A stretch of 64,000 nucleotides of DNA from Streptomyces sp. SAT1. Lineage in GTDB: Bacteria > Actinomycetota > Actinomycetes > Streptomycetales > Streptomycetaceae. This document shows, piece by piece, positions 44,197 to 51,948 of this stretch (position 1 is the stretch's first letter; every line of letters begins with the position of its first letter). The position numbers were made by a program, and so were the translations under genes. The DNA is taken from the NCBI RefSeq assembly GCF_001654495.1, contig NZ_CP015849.1, forward strand, positions 310,001 to 374,000, in the 5' to 3' direction. The notes under the pieces were generated by a model, which made no database searches, had not been told where the DNA came from, and saw nothing but the letters and a program-made list of their open reading frames with translations.

Positions 44197-45789
44197 CTAC
44201 CGGCTCGCGGCCGCCGTGTGCGGCACCGGCGCGGGGCGGTCCTCCCGGACGCGGGAGGCGGCGCGGACGATGTTGCGGGCCATGCCCCCGAAGACGACGG
44301 CGTGGAAGGGCGAGACGCTCCACCAGTACAGGTGGCCGAGGAGTCCGCGGGGGTGGAACAGGGCCCGCTGCCGGTAGCGGACGGGTCCGGCGCCGTCGCC
44401 GTCCACGCGCATCTCCAGCCAGGCCAGGCCCGGCAGCCGCATCTCGGCGCGCAGCCGCAGCAGCCGTCCGCGTTCGATCTCCTCCACCCGCCAGAAGTCC
44501 AGCGAGTCTCCGACGCGCAGCCGCCGGGCGTCCCTGCGGCCCCGGCGCAGGCCCACCCCGCCGACGAGCCGGTCCAGCCAGCCGCGCACCGCCCAGGCCA
44601 GCGGGAAGGAGTACCAGCCGTGCTCGCCGCCGATGCCCTCGACGACGTCCCACAGCGCGGCGGGCGACACGTCGGCCTCGCGTTCGCGTTCGTCGGTGTA
44701 GAGGCTGCCGCCGGACCAGTCGGGGTCGGTGGGCAGCGGGTCGCTGGGCGCGCCCGGCACGGAGGCGGAGGACCAGCGGGTGCTCACCTGGGCGTCCCGG
44801 ATGCGTCGCAGGGCCAGGGAGAGGGCCCGGTCGACACCGAAGGGGTGGCCGGGCGGGCTGGGCACGTACCGTTCGATGTCGTGGTCCCGGCAGACCACCT
44901 CGTGGCGCAGGGACTCCGTGAGCGGGCGGGCGATCGAGGCCGGCACCGGGGTCACCAGGCCGACCCAGTGGCTGGACAGGCCGGGGGTGAGCACGGGCAC
45001 GGGCACGATGAGGCGCCGGGGCAGCCGGGCGACGGCGGCGTAGCGGCGCATCATGTCCAGATAGGTGAGGATCTCCGGGCCGCCGATGTCGAAGGCGCGG
45101 CTGACGTCGCCGGGCAGGGCGGCGCAGCCGACGAGGGTGCGCAGCACGTCGCGTACGGCGATGGGCTGGATGCGGGTGTGCACCCAGCGCGGGGTGACCA
45201 TCACCGGGAGGCGTTCGGTGAGGTAGCGCAGCATCTCGAAGCTGGCGGAGCCGGATCCGATGATGACGGCGGCGCGCAGCACCGCGGTGGGCACGCCCGA
45301 GTCGAGCAGGATGCGGCCGACCTCGGCGCGGGAGCGCAGGTGCGGGGAGAGCCGGTCCTCGGGGACGCCCGCGGGGGTGAGTCCGCCGAGGTAGACGATG
45401 CGGCGCAGGCCGCTCCTGCGGGCCTGCTCGCCGAAGACGCGGGCGGCCTCGCGGTCGGTGCGTTCGAAGTCGCGGCCGGTGCCGAGGGCGTGCACGAGGT
45501 AGTAGGCGACGTCCGCTCCGGCCATGGCGCGGGCCACCGAGTCCGCGTCGGTGACGTCGCCGCGGACGGTCTCCACCCGGTCCGCCCAGGTGTGGTCGCG
45601 CAGTTTGGCCGGGGTGCGGGCCAGGCAGCGCACCCGGTACCCGGCGTCCAGCAGTTCGGGGACCAGGCGGCCGCCGATGTAGCCGGTGGCGCCGGTCACC
45701 AGGCACAGCGGGGCGCGGCCCGCCGCCCCTGTGCCCTGGCCGCCGGGCCGCTCGTCGCCGGTCTCCCCGGTGGTCCGCTCCTCGCGCAT
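44197..45789 (-). CDS. NAD(P)-binding SDR protein with C-terminal DUF2867 domain
   Basis: A 530-residue fusion. The N-terminal extended SDR domain has CLVTGATGYIGGRLVPELLDAG, and motifs such as VRGDVTDADSV and AYYLVHALGTG. The C-terminal domain of about 160 residues (WDVVEGIGGEHGWYSFPLAW to GLLGHLYWWSVSPFHAVVFGGM) is DUF2867. The start ATG 45789 with GGAGG is preferred over an upstream in-frame ATG at 45858. These fusions often lie beside photolyase genes. The substrate is unknown, and a role in a light- or oxidant-protective pathway is inferred from the neighbour. Confidence 0.88.
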   Translation of the reverse strand: MREERTTGETGDERPGGQGTGAAGRAPLCLVTGATGYIGGRLVPELLDAGYRVRCLARTPAKLRDHTWADRVETVRGDVTDADSVARAMAGADVAYYLVHALGTGRDFERTDREAARVFGEQARRSGLRRIVYLGGLTPAGVPEDRLSPHLRSRAEVGRILLDSGVPTAVLRAAVIIGSGSASFEMLRYLTERLPVMVTPRWVHTRIQPIAVRDVLRTLVGCAALPGDVSRAFDIGGPEILTYLDMMRRYAAVARLPRRLIVPVPVLTPGLSSHWVGLVTPVPASIARPLTESLRHEVVCRDHDIERYVPSPPGHPFGVDRALSLALRRIRDAQVSTRWSSASVPGAPSDPLPTDPDWSGGSLYTDEREREADVSPAALWDVVEGIGGEHGWYSFPLAWAVRGWLDRLVGGVGLRRGRRDARRLRVGDSLDFWRVEEIERGRLLRLRAEMRLPGLAWLEMRVDGDGAGPVRYRQRALFHPRGLLGHLYWWSVSPFHAVVFGGMARNIVRAASRVREDRPAPVPHTAAASR

Positions 45790-45883
45790 GGTCCCGCCTC
45801 CGCCGCCTGCCGGGGTGTCGTGGTCGGGAGTACGGGTTCCACCGCGCGGGCGGTCCAACCGGGCCGGCCGGGCGGCGGGTGGC

Positions 45884-46762
45884 TCAGCCGGGCGTGAAGC
45901 GGACCGGTGTGCCGACCGCCGCCTGGGCGGCGGCGGCCAGGCCGGGCGCGGCGACGACGCCGATCACCGGGTAGCCGCCGGTGGTGGGGTGGTCGTGCAG
46001 GAACACCACGGGGCGTCCGTCCGGCGGGACCTGGAGCGCGCCGAGGACCATGCCCTCGCTGGGCAGTTCGCCGGGCACGGCCCTCTCCAGCGGCGGGCCC
46101 TCGGTGCGCAGGCCGACGCGGTTGCTGTGCGGGGAGACGCGGTAGGCCGCCGAGAAGAGGGTGCGCAGCGCCGCGGGGGTGAACCAGTCGGCGCGGGGGC
46201 CGAGCCGCAGCGGCAGGACCAGTTCGGCGGGCGGCGCGGGCCAGGGGGCGGCGCCGGGCAGCGCGGCGGGGCGGGCGGCCGTGCCCGGCGGGAGGACGTC
46301 GCCCAGCGGGAGGACGTCGCCCGCGCGCAGCGGGGCCGGGCCGAGGCCGGAGAGGAGGTCGGTGGAGCGGCTGCCGAGGACGGGTTCGACGGCGATGCCC
46401 CCGGCGAGGGCGACGTAGGCGCGCACGCCCGCGGCGACGGGACCCGCGTCGAGGACCGCGCCCGCGGGCACGTGCACCGGGGCGCCCCAGGCGGCGGGCC
46501 GGCCGTCGACGGTCACCGGGCAGGGCGCGCCGCCGACGACCGCGGTGACGGGGCGGTCGGGGCGCAGGGCGCAGCCGGTGACGGTGGTCTCCAGGACGGC
46601 GGCGCCGGGGTCGTTGCCCAGCAGCCGGTTGGCGAGCCGGGCCGCGGGGGCGTCCAGGGCGCCGGAGCGCGGTACGCCCAGGTGCGCGTGGCCGCGCCTG
46701 CCGGTGTCCTGCACGGTGGTGAGGGCGCCGGGGCGGACGACGGTGACGGTGGTGGTGCTCAT
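45884..46762 (-). CDS. pxpC: 5-oxoprolinase subunit C
   Basis: A 292-residue protein of the biotin-dependent carboxyltransferase-like family (AHS2 domain). Its N-terminus VTVVRPGALTTVQDTGRRGHAHLGVPRSGA is the family signature, with NRVGLRTEGPPLER and HDHPTTGGYPVIG later. With PxpA and PxpB it forms the ATP-dependent prokaryotic 5-oxoprolinase, which opens 5-oxoproline (pyroglutamate) to glutamate. The start codon overlaps the pxpB stop (ATGA, 46759-46762). Confidence 0.94.
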   Translation of the reverse strand: MSTTTVTVVRPGALTTVQDTGRRGHAHLGVPRSGALDAPAARLANRLLGNDPGAAVLETTVTGCALRPDRPVTAVVGGAPCPVTVDGRPAAWGAPVHVPAGAVLDAGPVAAGVRAYVALAGGIAVEPVLGSRSTDLLSGLGPAPLRAGDVLPLGDVLPPGTAARPAALPGAAPWPAPPAELVLPLRLGPRADWFTPAALRTLFSAAYRVSPHSNRVGLRTEGPPLERAVPGELPSEGMVLGALQVPPDGRPVVFLHDHPTTGGYPVIGVVAAPGLAAAAQAAVGTPVRFTPG

Positions 46763-47406
46763 GCGGCGGTGTCCTCGGTGACGAACCGCACCCGGGTGCC
46801 GGGGGTGAGGAGCGCGGGCCGCTCCCGGGTCAGGTCCCAGAGCGCGGCGGGGTCCGGCATGGTGCCGATGAGCTGCCAGCCGCCGGGGGTGGCGCGCGGG
46901 TACACGGCGCTGTAGGGGCCGGCGAGGCCCAGCGCACCGGCCGGGACCCGGGTGCGCGGGGTGGCGCGGCGCGGTACGTGCAGGGGCTCGGGCAGCCCGG
47001 TGAGGTAGCCGAATCCGGGCGCGAAGCCGCAGAAGGCTACGCGGTAGGTGTACGAGGAGTGCCGGGCGGCGACCTCGTGGGCGCCGATCCCCCACAGGGC
47101 GGCCACGTCGGCGAGGTCGGGGCCGTCGTAGCGCACCGGGATCTCGACCACGTCGCCGGTGTCGGCGGCCCGGTCGGGCACGTCCCAGCCGGTGAGGGCG
47201 CGGGCGAGGGCGTCCGGGTCCGGTACGCCGTCCAGCAGCACGGTCCGCTCGCCGGGCACGATCTCCTCGACGGGCGGCAGGGTGCCGGCCGCGCGCCGCC
47301 GCAGCAGTTCGGCGTGGAAGGCGGCGGTCCGCTCGGCGTCGGGCAGGTCGACGAGCAGGGCGTGCCGGCCCGCCGGGCGCGGGGTCGGGGACCGGTCCGG
47401 GCTCAT
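46759..47406 (-). CDS. pxpB: 5-oxoprolinase subunit B
   Basis: A 215-residue AHS1-domain protein with the characteristic YRVAFCGFAPGFGYLTGLPEPLHVPRRATPRTRVP block (about residues 119-153) and GGWQLIG. It acts with PxpC as the kinase-like partner of PxpA. The start at 47406 overlaps the pxpA stop by ATGA, and its own stop overlaps pxpC, so the three subunits are made in equal, coupled amounts. An upstream in-frame ATG (47499) was rejected because it lies deep inside pxpA. Confidence 0.94.
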   Translation of the reverse strand: MSPDRSPTPRPAGRHALLVDLPDAERTAAFHAELLRRRAAGTLPPVEEIVPGERTVLLDGVPDPDALARALTGWDVPDRAADTGDVVEIPVRYDGPDLADVAALWGIGAHEVAARHSSYTYRVAFCGFAPGFGYLTGLPEPLHVPRRATPRTRVPAGALGLAGPYSAVYPRATPGGWQLIGTMPDPAALWDLTRERPALLTPGTRVRFVTEDTAA

Positions 47407-48155
47407 GCGAAGGCACCGACCGGGACGCCGGCGGTCTCCAGGGCCGTACGGACCCGGGCCGCGATCCGGGCGGCGCCGGGCGTGTCGCCGTGCACGCACA
47501 GCGAGCGGGCGGCGACCGTGACGGTGCTGCCGTCCACCGCGCGGACCGCGCCGTCCACCGCGAAGGCGAGGGCGCGCCGCACCACGGTGTCCTCGTCGGT
47601 GACCACGGAGTCCGGCTCGCGGCGCGGCACGAGGGTGCCCTCGGGCGTGTAGGCGCGGTCGGCGAACGCCTCCGGCACGGCGGTGAGGCCGGCCCGCCCG
47701 GCGGCGGCGAGCAGCTGGGAGCCGGGCAGGCCGAGCACGGGCAGCTCTCCGTCGGCCAGGCGCACTCCGGCGATCACCGCGGCGGCCTGTTCGGCGTCGT
47801 GGACCGTACGGTTGTAGAGGGCGCCGTGCGGTTTGACGTAGGCCACCTCGGCGCCCGCGGCCTGGGCGAAGACCCTGAGGGCCCCGATCTGGTAGGCGAT
47901 CTCGGCCGTGAGCTCGTCGCCGGGCACGTCCATGGCGCGCCGGCCGAACCCGGCCAGGTCGCGGTAGGACACCTGGGCGCCGATGCGTACGCCGCGCTCG
48001 GCGGCGAGGTCGCAGACGCGGCGCATCACGGCGGGGTCGCCGGCGTGGAATCCGCAGGCGACGTTGGCGCTGGTGACGACGGACAGGAGGGCGTCGTCGT
48101 CGGTGAGGGTCCAGCGGCCGAAGCCTTCACCGAGGTCCGCGTTGAGGTCGATCAC
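47403..48155 (-). CDS. pxpA: 5-oxoprolinase subunit A (LamB/YcsF family)
   Basis: A 250-residue protein of the LamB/YcsF family, with IDLNADLGEGFGRW at its start, NVACGFHAGDP (about residue 40) and YVKPHGALYNR (about 110). The GTG at 48155 puts the start exactly before IDLNADLGE as in the family. An in-frame ATG at 48191 would read through the operator at 48171-48185 and is unlikely. It is the first gene of the leftward pxpABC operon. Confidence 0.95.
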   Translation of the reverse strand: MIDLNADLGEGFGRWTLTDDDALLSVVTSANVACGFHAGDPAVMRRVCDLAAERGVRIGAQVSYRDLAGFGRRAMDVPGDELTAEIAYQIGALRVFAQAAGAEVAYVKPHGALYNRTVHDAEQAAAVIAGVRLADGELPVLGLPGSQLLAAAGRAGLTAVPEAFADRAYTPEGTLVPRREPDSVVTDEDTVVRRALAFAVDGAVRAVDGSTVTVAARSLCVHGDTPGAARIAARVRTALETAGVPVGAFA

Positions 48156-48170
48156 ACCCTGAACGTAGAC

Positions 48171-48185
48171 GATTGTTGAACGATC
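48171..48185. promoter_or_regulatory. Palindromic operator upstream of pxpA
   Basis: GATTGTTGAACGATC, 16 bases before the pxpA start. It differs from the perfect site at 48264-48280 at one arm position. Such TTGTT-N-AAC type palindromes are typical of GntR/FCD repressor sites. Confidence 0.65.
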
Positions 48186-48263
48186 CGACAAGGGGGTGGC
48201 GGACGATCCGGCGAAGGGGGAACATGTCGGCCCGATGGCAGCAGTGTGAATTCACCCCTTGTT

Positions 48264-48280
48264 CGATCGTTCAACGATCG
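48264..48280. promoter_or_regulatory. Perfect 17-bp palindrome upstream of the DUF969 gene
   Basis: CGATCGTT-C-AACGATCG is perfectly symmetric, with 93 bases from start to start to the related site near pxpA. It lies 93 bases before the DUF969 start. The same regulator is expected to bind both and to control both divergent operons. No regulator gene is found beside them. Confidence 0.7.
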
Positions 48281-48372
48281 CCTAAGGTCCGTGCATCTTC
48301 CCCATGGATCCGGTCCCGGATCCGCGTCCCCCGCGGGGCGCCCCCGTCCCCAACGCCCGAAGAAGGCCGCGC

Positions 48373-49092
48373 ATGATCGTTCTCCTCGGTGTGGTCGTGG
48401 TGATCCTCGGATTCGTCACCCGCCGCAACCCCGTCCTGGTCGTGGGCGTCGCCGGGATCGTCACCGGCCTGCTCGGCAAGATGAACCCGCAGGAGGTCCT
48501 CGCGGCCTTCGGCCGGTCCTTCGCCGACAGCCGCTCGGTCACCGTCTTCGCCATCGTGCTCCCGGTAATCGGCCTCCTGGAGCGCTACGGCCTGCGCGAA
48601 CAGGCCCGCAATCTCATCGGCCGCCTCGGCAGCCTCAGCGCCGGCCGGTTCCTCACCGTGTACCTGCTGGTCCGGCAGGTCACCGCGGCCTTCGGCCTCA
48701 ACAGCATCGGCGGCCCCGCGCAGACCGTACGGCCGCTCGTCGCCCCCATGGCCGAGGCCGCGGCCGAGCGCACCACGGGCGCGGCGCTGCCCGAGCGGAT
48801 GCGCGAGAAGGTCCGCTCCTACGCCGCCTCGGCCGACACCGTGGGTGTCTTCTTCGGCGAGGACTGCTTCATCGCGATCGGCTCGATCCTCCTGATCACC
48901 GGATTCGTGAACTCGACGTACCACCAGGAACTGGAACCGACCCAGCTGGCCCTGTGGGCGATCCCGCTCGCCGTGTGCGCCTTCCTCATCCACGGAGCCC
49001 GGCTGCTGCTCCTGGACCGGCAACTGGAACGCGACATGGCGCTGGCCGCCGCCGAGCACGAGCTGCCGCTCCCGAAGGGAACCGCCAAGTGA
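48373..49092 (+). CDS. DUF969 membrane protein, putative 5-oxoproline transporter subunit
   Basis: A 239-residue membrane protein with several hydrophobic segments (MIVLLGVVVVILGFVTRRNP, VLVVGVAGIVTGLLGK, SITGFVNSTYHQE region). It pairs with the next DUF979 gene, a combination that occurs next to pcp and pxp genes in many bacteria and is generally taken as a 5-oxoproline uptake system. The start ATG 48373 is preferred over an upstream in-frame ATG at 48304, which lacks membrane-family sequence. It is coupled to the next gene by GTGA at 49089-49092. Confidence 0.86.
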   Translation: MIVLLGVVVVILGFVTRRNPVLVVGVAGIVTGLLGKMNPQEVLAAFGRSFADSRSVTVFAIVLPVIGLLERYGLREQARNLIGRLGSLSAGRFLTVYLLVRQVTAAFGLNSIGGPAQTVRPLVAPMAEAAAERTTGAALPERMREKVRSYAASADTVGVFFGEDCFIAIGSILLITGFVNSTYHQELEPTQLALWAIPLAVCAFLIHGARLLLLDRQLERDMALAAAEHELPLPKGTAK

Positions 49093-50063
49093 TCAAGGTC
49101 GAATGGCTCTACTGGCTGGTGGGGCTCGTCTTCGTCGTGATGGCCGTGCAGATGGCGGCCGACCGCAGCAACCCGAAGCGGTGGACCTCCGCCGCGTTCT
49201 GGGGCCTGCTCGGGCTCACCTTCCCCTACGGCACCGGTGTCGCCAACGGCGAGGCGCACAACGGCGGCTGGACGCTGCCCGCCGAACCGCTCGGCGTGGC
49301 GGTCCTCGTCCTGATCGTGCTCGCCGGATTCAACTTCCTCGGCAAGGGCGTCCCGGTCACCACCACCGCCGAGCAGCGCGAGGCCTCGGCCGCCCGGCTG
49401 GGCAGCAAGATCTTCGTTCCGGCCCTGACGATCCCGGTCGTCGCGATCATCTGCGCCTCGGTGCTCGACGACTCCGGCCTGTTCGAGACGGGCAAGGCCA
49501 CCCTGATCGGCCTCGGCGTGGGCTGCGTGGTCGCCCTCGTCGTCGGCATGCTGGTCACCGGCGAGCGGAAGATCTCCGTCCCGCTGCACTCCGGGCGCTC
49601 GATGCTGGAGGCGATGGGCTCCGCGCTGCTGCTGCCGCAGCTGCTCGCCGTGCTCGGGTCGATCTTCGCGCTGGCCGGGGTCGGAACCCAGGTCGGCAAG
49701 ATCGTGGACGATGTGCTGCCGGACAACTCGAAGTACCTCGCCGTGCTGGCGTACTGCCTGGGCATGTTCCTGTTCACGGTGATCATGGGCAACGCGTTCG
49801 CCGCCTTCCCGGTGATGACCGCGGCGATCGGCTGGCCCGTCCTCATCCAGCAGATGCACGGCAACGAGGCCGCCGTCCTCGCGATCGGCATGCTGGCGGG
49901 CTTCGCCGGCACGCTGTGCACCCCGATGGCCGCCAACTTCAACATCGTCCCGGCCACCCTGCTCGAACTGAAGGACCAGTACGGGCCGATCAAGGCGCAG
50001 ATACCGACGGCGATCCCGCTGCTGGGCTGCTGCATCGTGATCATGGCGGTCTTCGCCTTCTGA
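49089..50063 (+). CDS. DUF979 membrane protein, putative 5-oxoproline transporter subunit
   Basis: A 324-residue integral membrane protein with about nine hydrophobic helices, for example EWLYWLVGLVFVVMAVQMA at the N-terminus, SIFALAGVGTQVGKIVDDVLP in the middle, and GMLAGFAGTLCTPMAANFNIVPATLLELKDQYGPIKAQ, a conserved block. It starts with GTG overlapping the DUF969 stop. The 64-base gap to pcp suggests the same transcript. With DUF969 it would supply substrate to PxpABC and Pcp products. Confidence 0.86.
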   Translation: MIKVEWLYWLVGLVFVVMAVQMAADRSNPKRWTSAAFWGLLGLTFPYGTGVANGEAHNGGWTLPAEPLGVAVLVLIVLAGFNFLGKGVPVTTTAEQREASAARLGSKIFVPALTIPVVAIICASVLDDSGLFETGKATLIGLGVGCVVALVVGMLVTGERKISVPLHSGRSMLEAMGSALLLPQLLAVLGSIFALAGVGTQVGKIVDDVLPDNSKYLAVLAYCLGMFLFTVIMGNAFAAFPVMTAAIGWPVLIQQMHGNEAAVLAIGMLAGFAGTLCTPMAANFNIVPATLLELKDQYGPIKAQIPTAIPLLGCCIVIMAVFAF

Positions 50064-50127
50064 GCCCGCCGGACCGCCCCGCCCGCCGTCCCGCCCCCTG
50101 GCCCTCGTACCTCCTGGAGGAAGCCCC

Positions 50128-50778
50128 ATGACCCGTGTGCTCGTCACCGGCTTCGCCCCGTTCGGCGGCGAACAGGTGAACCCGTCCTGGCAGGCCGCCT
50201 CGCTGCTGGCCGCCGAACCGCCCGCCGGCCTCACCGTCACCGCCGCCGAACTGCCCTGCGTCTTCGGCGCGGCCCTCGACGCGCTGCGGGACGCCGTGCG
50301 GGCGAGCGCCCCCGACCTCGTCGTGTGCCTGGGCCAGGCGGGCGGCCGGCCCGCCGTCACCGTCGAACGCGTCGCCGTGAACATCGACGACGCCCGCATC
50401 CCCGACAACGCCGGCGCCCAGCCCGTCGACGAACCCGTGATCCCCGGCGGCCCCGCCGCCTACTTCTCCACCCTCCCGGTGAAGGCGTGCGTGGCCGCCC
50501 TGCGCGCGGCCGGTGTCCCGGCCGCCGTCTCGAACACCGCGGGCACCTTCGTCTGCAACCACGTCGCCTACGGCCTCGGCCATCTGCTCGCCACCGAGTT
50601 CCCCGGGGTGCGCGGCGGCTTCGTGCACGTGCCCTGGGCGCCGGAGCAGGTCACCGACGGCTCCGCGCCCGCCCTGGAGCCCGCCACCGTGGCCCGCGGG
50701 CTGCGCGCCCTGCTGGCCGCCGCCGCGAGCACACCCGCCGGACAGGACCTGCGCGTCACCGAGGGGGCCACCCACTGA
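50128..50778 (+). CDS. pcp: Pyrrolidone-carboxylate peptidase (pyroglutamyl peptidase I)
   Basis: A 216-residue C15 cysteine peptidase that removes N-terminal pyroglutamate from peptides. It has VLVTGFAPFGGEQVNPSWQA at the start. The catalytic Glu lies in GQAGGRPAVTVERVAVN, the catalytic Cys in SNTAGTFVCNHVAYG (about residue 140) and the His in GFVHVPWAPEQ (about 167). Its product 5-oxoproline is the substrate of the divergent PxpABC enzyme. It follows the putative 5-oxoproline transporter genes. The start has CTGGAGGAA upstream. Confidence 0.96.
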   Translation: MTRVLVTGFAPFGGEQVNPSWQAASLLAAEPPAGLTVTAAELPCVFGAALDALRDAVRASAPDLVVCLGQAGGRPAVTVERVAVNIDDARIPDNAGAQPVDEPVIPGGPAAYFSTLPVKACVAALRAAGVPAAVSNTAGTFVCNHVAYGLGHLLATEFPGVRGGFVHVPWAPEQVTDGSAPALEPATVARGLRALLAAAASTPAGQDLRVTEGATH

Positions 50779-51797
50779 TGCCCCTCGCCTCCCACGCGGC
50801 GCCCTTCGCCCGGCTCGCCCTGGCCAACATCACCCGCGAGTACCCCAACTTCCCCGCCCACCTGGTGGCCTCCCCGGACGAGGACACCCGGCCGAGCACC
50901 CTCCACCCGGCCTTCTACGGCGCCTACGACTGGCACTCCGCCGTCCACATGCACTGGCTGCTGGTACGGCTGCTGCGCCGCCACGGCGGCACCCCCGCGC
51001 TGCCCGGCACCGCGCCGTTCACCGCCGTGCTCGACCGGCACCTCACCACCGAGCGCATCACCGCCGAGGCCGCCTACCTGCTCGACCGGCCCTCCTTCGA
51101 GCGGCCCTACGGCTGGGCCTGGCTCCTCGCGCTCGCCGCCGAGTGCCGCGCCCACGGTGGCGAGGCGGGCGCCCGCTGGACCGAGGCGCTGGCACCGGGC
51201 GTCGCCGCCGTCGACCGGCTGCTGGCCGACTGGCTGCCCAAGGCCACCTATCCCGTGCGCCACGGCAACCACCCCAACAGCGCCTTCGCGCTCGGCCTCG
51301 CCCTCGACTCGGGCGAGCTGTCCCCCGCGACCGACCGTGCCGTACGGGACCGCCTGCTGGCCTGGTTCGCCGACGACCACGACGCGCCCGCGCACTGGGA
51401 GCCCTCCGGCCAGGACTTCCTGTCCCCCGCCCTGACCGAGGCCGACGCCGTACGCCGGGTGCTGGAGCCGGAGCGGTTCGCGTCCTGGCTCGACCGGTTC
51501 CTGCCCGCCCTGGGCTCCGGGGCGCCCTGCGCGCCGCTGGACGTGCCCGTGGTCTCCGACCACGCCGATCCGCAGATCGGCCATCTGCTCGGCCTCGCCC
51601 TCAGCCGGGCCGCCGCGCTGCGCTCCCTGGCGGCGGCGCTGCCGGACGGACCGGTCCGCACCCGCCTCTCCGGGGCCGCCGACGCCCATCTCGCGGCGGG
51701 CCTGCCGGCCGTGGAGCGCGGCGACTTCACCACCGACCACTGGCTGGCCACCTTCGCCGTCCTCGCCCTGGACCCGGAGCCCGGCGCGAGCCGCTGA
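50778..51797 (+). CDS. DUF2891-family protein linked to the 5-oxoproline operon
   Basis: A 339-residue soluble, alpha-helical protein. The N-terminal block LALANITREYPNFPAHLV and HPAFYGAYDWHSAVHMHWLLVRLLRR (with conserved His and Trp) and the later YPVRHGNHPNSAFAL mark the DUF2891 family, which looks like an alpha/alpha-barrel. No function is established for the family. The ATG overlaps the pcp stop as TGATG, so it is the last gene of the DUF969-DUF979-pcp operon and may act on peptides or sugars handled there. This is inference. Confidence 0.85.
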   Translation: MPLASHAAPFARLALANITREYPNFPAHLVASPDEDTRPSTLHPAFYGAYDWHSAVHMHWLLVRLLRRHGGTPALPGTAPFTAVLDRHLTTERITAEAAYLLDRPSFERPYGWAWLLALAAECRAHGGEAGARWTEALAPGVAAVDRLLADWLPKATYPVRHGNHPNSAFALGLALDSGELSPATDRAVRDRLLAWFADDHDAPAHWEPSGQDFLSPALTEADAVRRVLEPERFASWLDRFLPALGSGAPCAPLDVPVVSDHADPQIGHLLGLALSRAAALRSLAAALPDGPVRTRLSGAADAHLAAGLPAVERGDFTTDHWLATFAVLALDPEPGASR

Positions 51798-51870
51798 CCC
51801 GCTCCCGGCCCTCCCCCGCCCTCCCCGACGCCGCCGGGGAGGGCGGGGCTATTCTGACCGGCGTACCTGG

Positions 51871-51946
51871 ACACGGGGTGCCCCCGCACGGGGGCTGAGA
51901 TCACACCCGTCGAACCTGAACCAGTTAGGACTGGCGGAGGGATGTC
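51871..51946 (+). promoter_or_regulatory. TPP riboswitch (thi-box)
   Basis: The core signatures are all present in order: GGGGTGC (51875-51881), CTGAGA (51895-51900), ACCCGT-CGAACCTGAACC-AGTTAGGACTGG (51905-51934), then CGGAGGGATGTC. The binding site GGAGG (51936-51940) lies inside the 3' part of the aptamer, 9 bases before the start codon. Thiamine pyrophosphate binding should therefore block translation of the following permease directly. Confidence 0.95.
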
Positions 51947-51948
51947 AC

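Noticed and set aside
48156..48191. An upstream start for pxpA at 48191
   Set aside because: It would translate through the palindrome 48171-48185 and adds non-family residues before IDLNADLGE.
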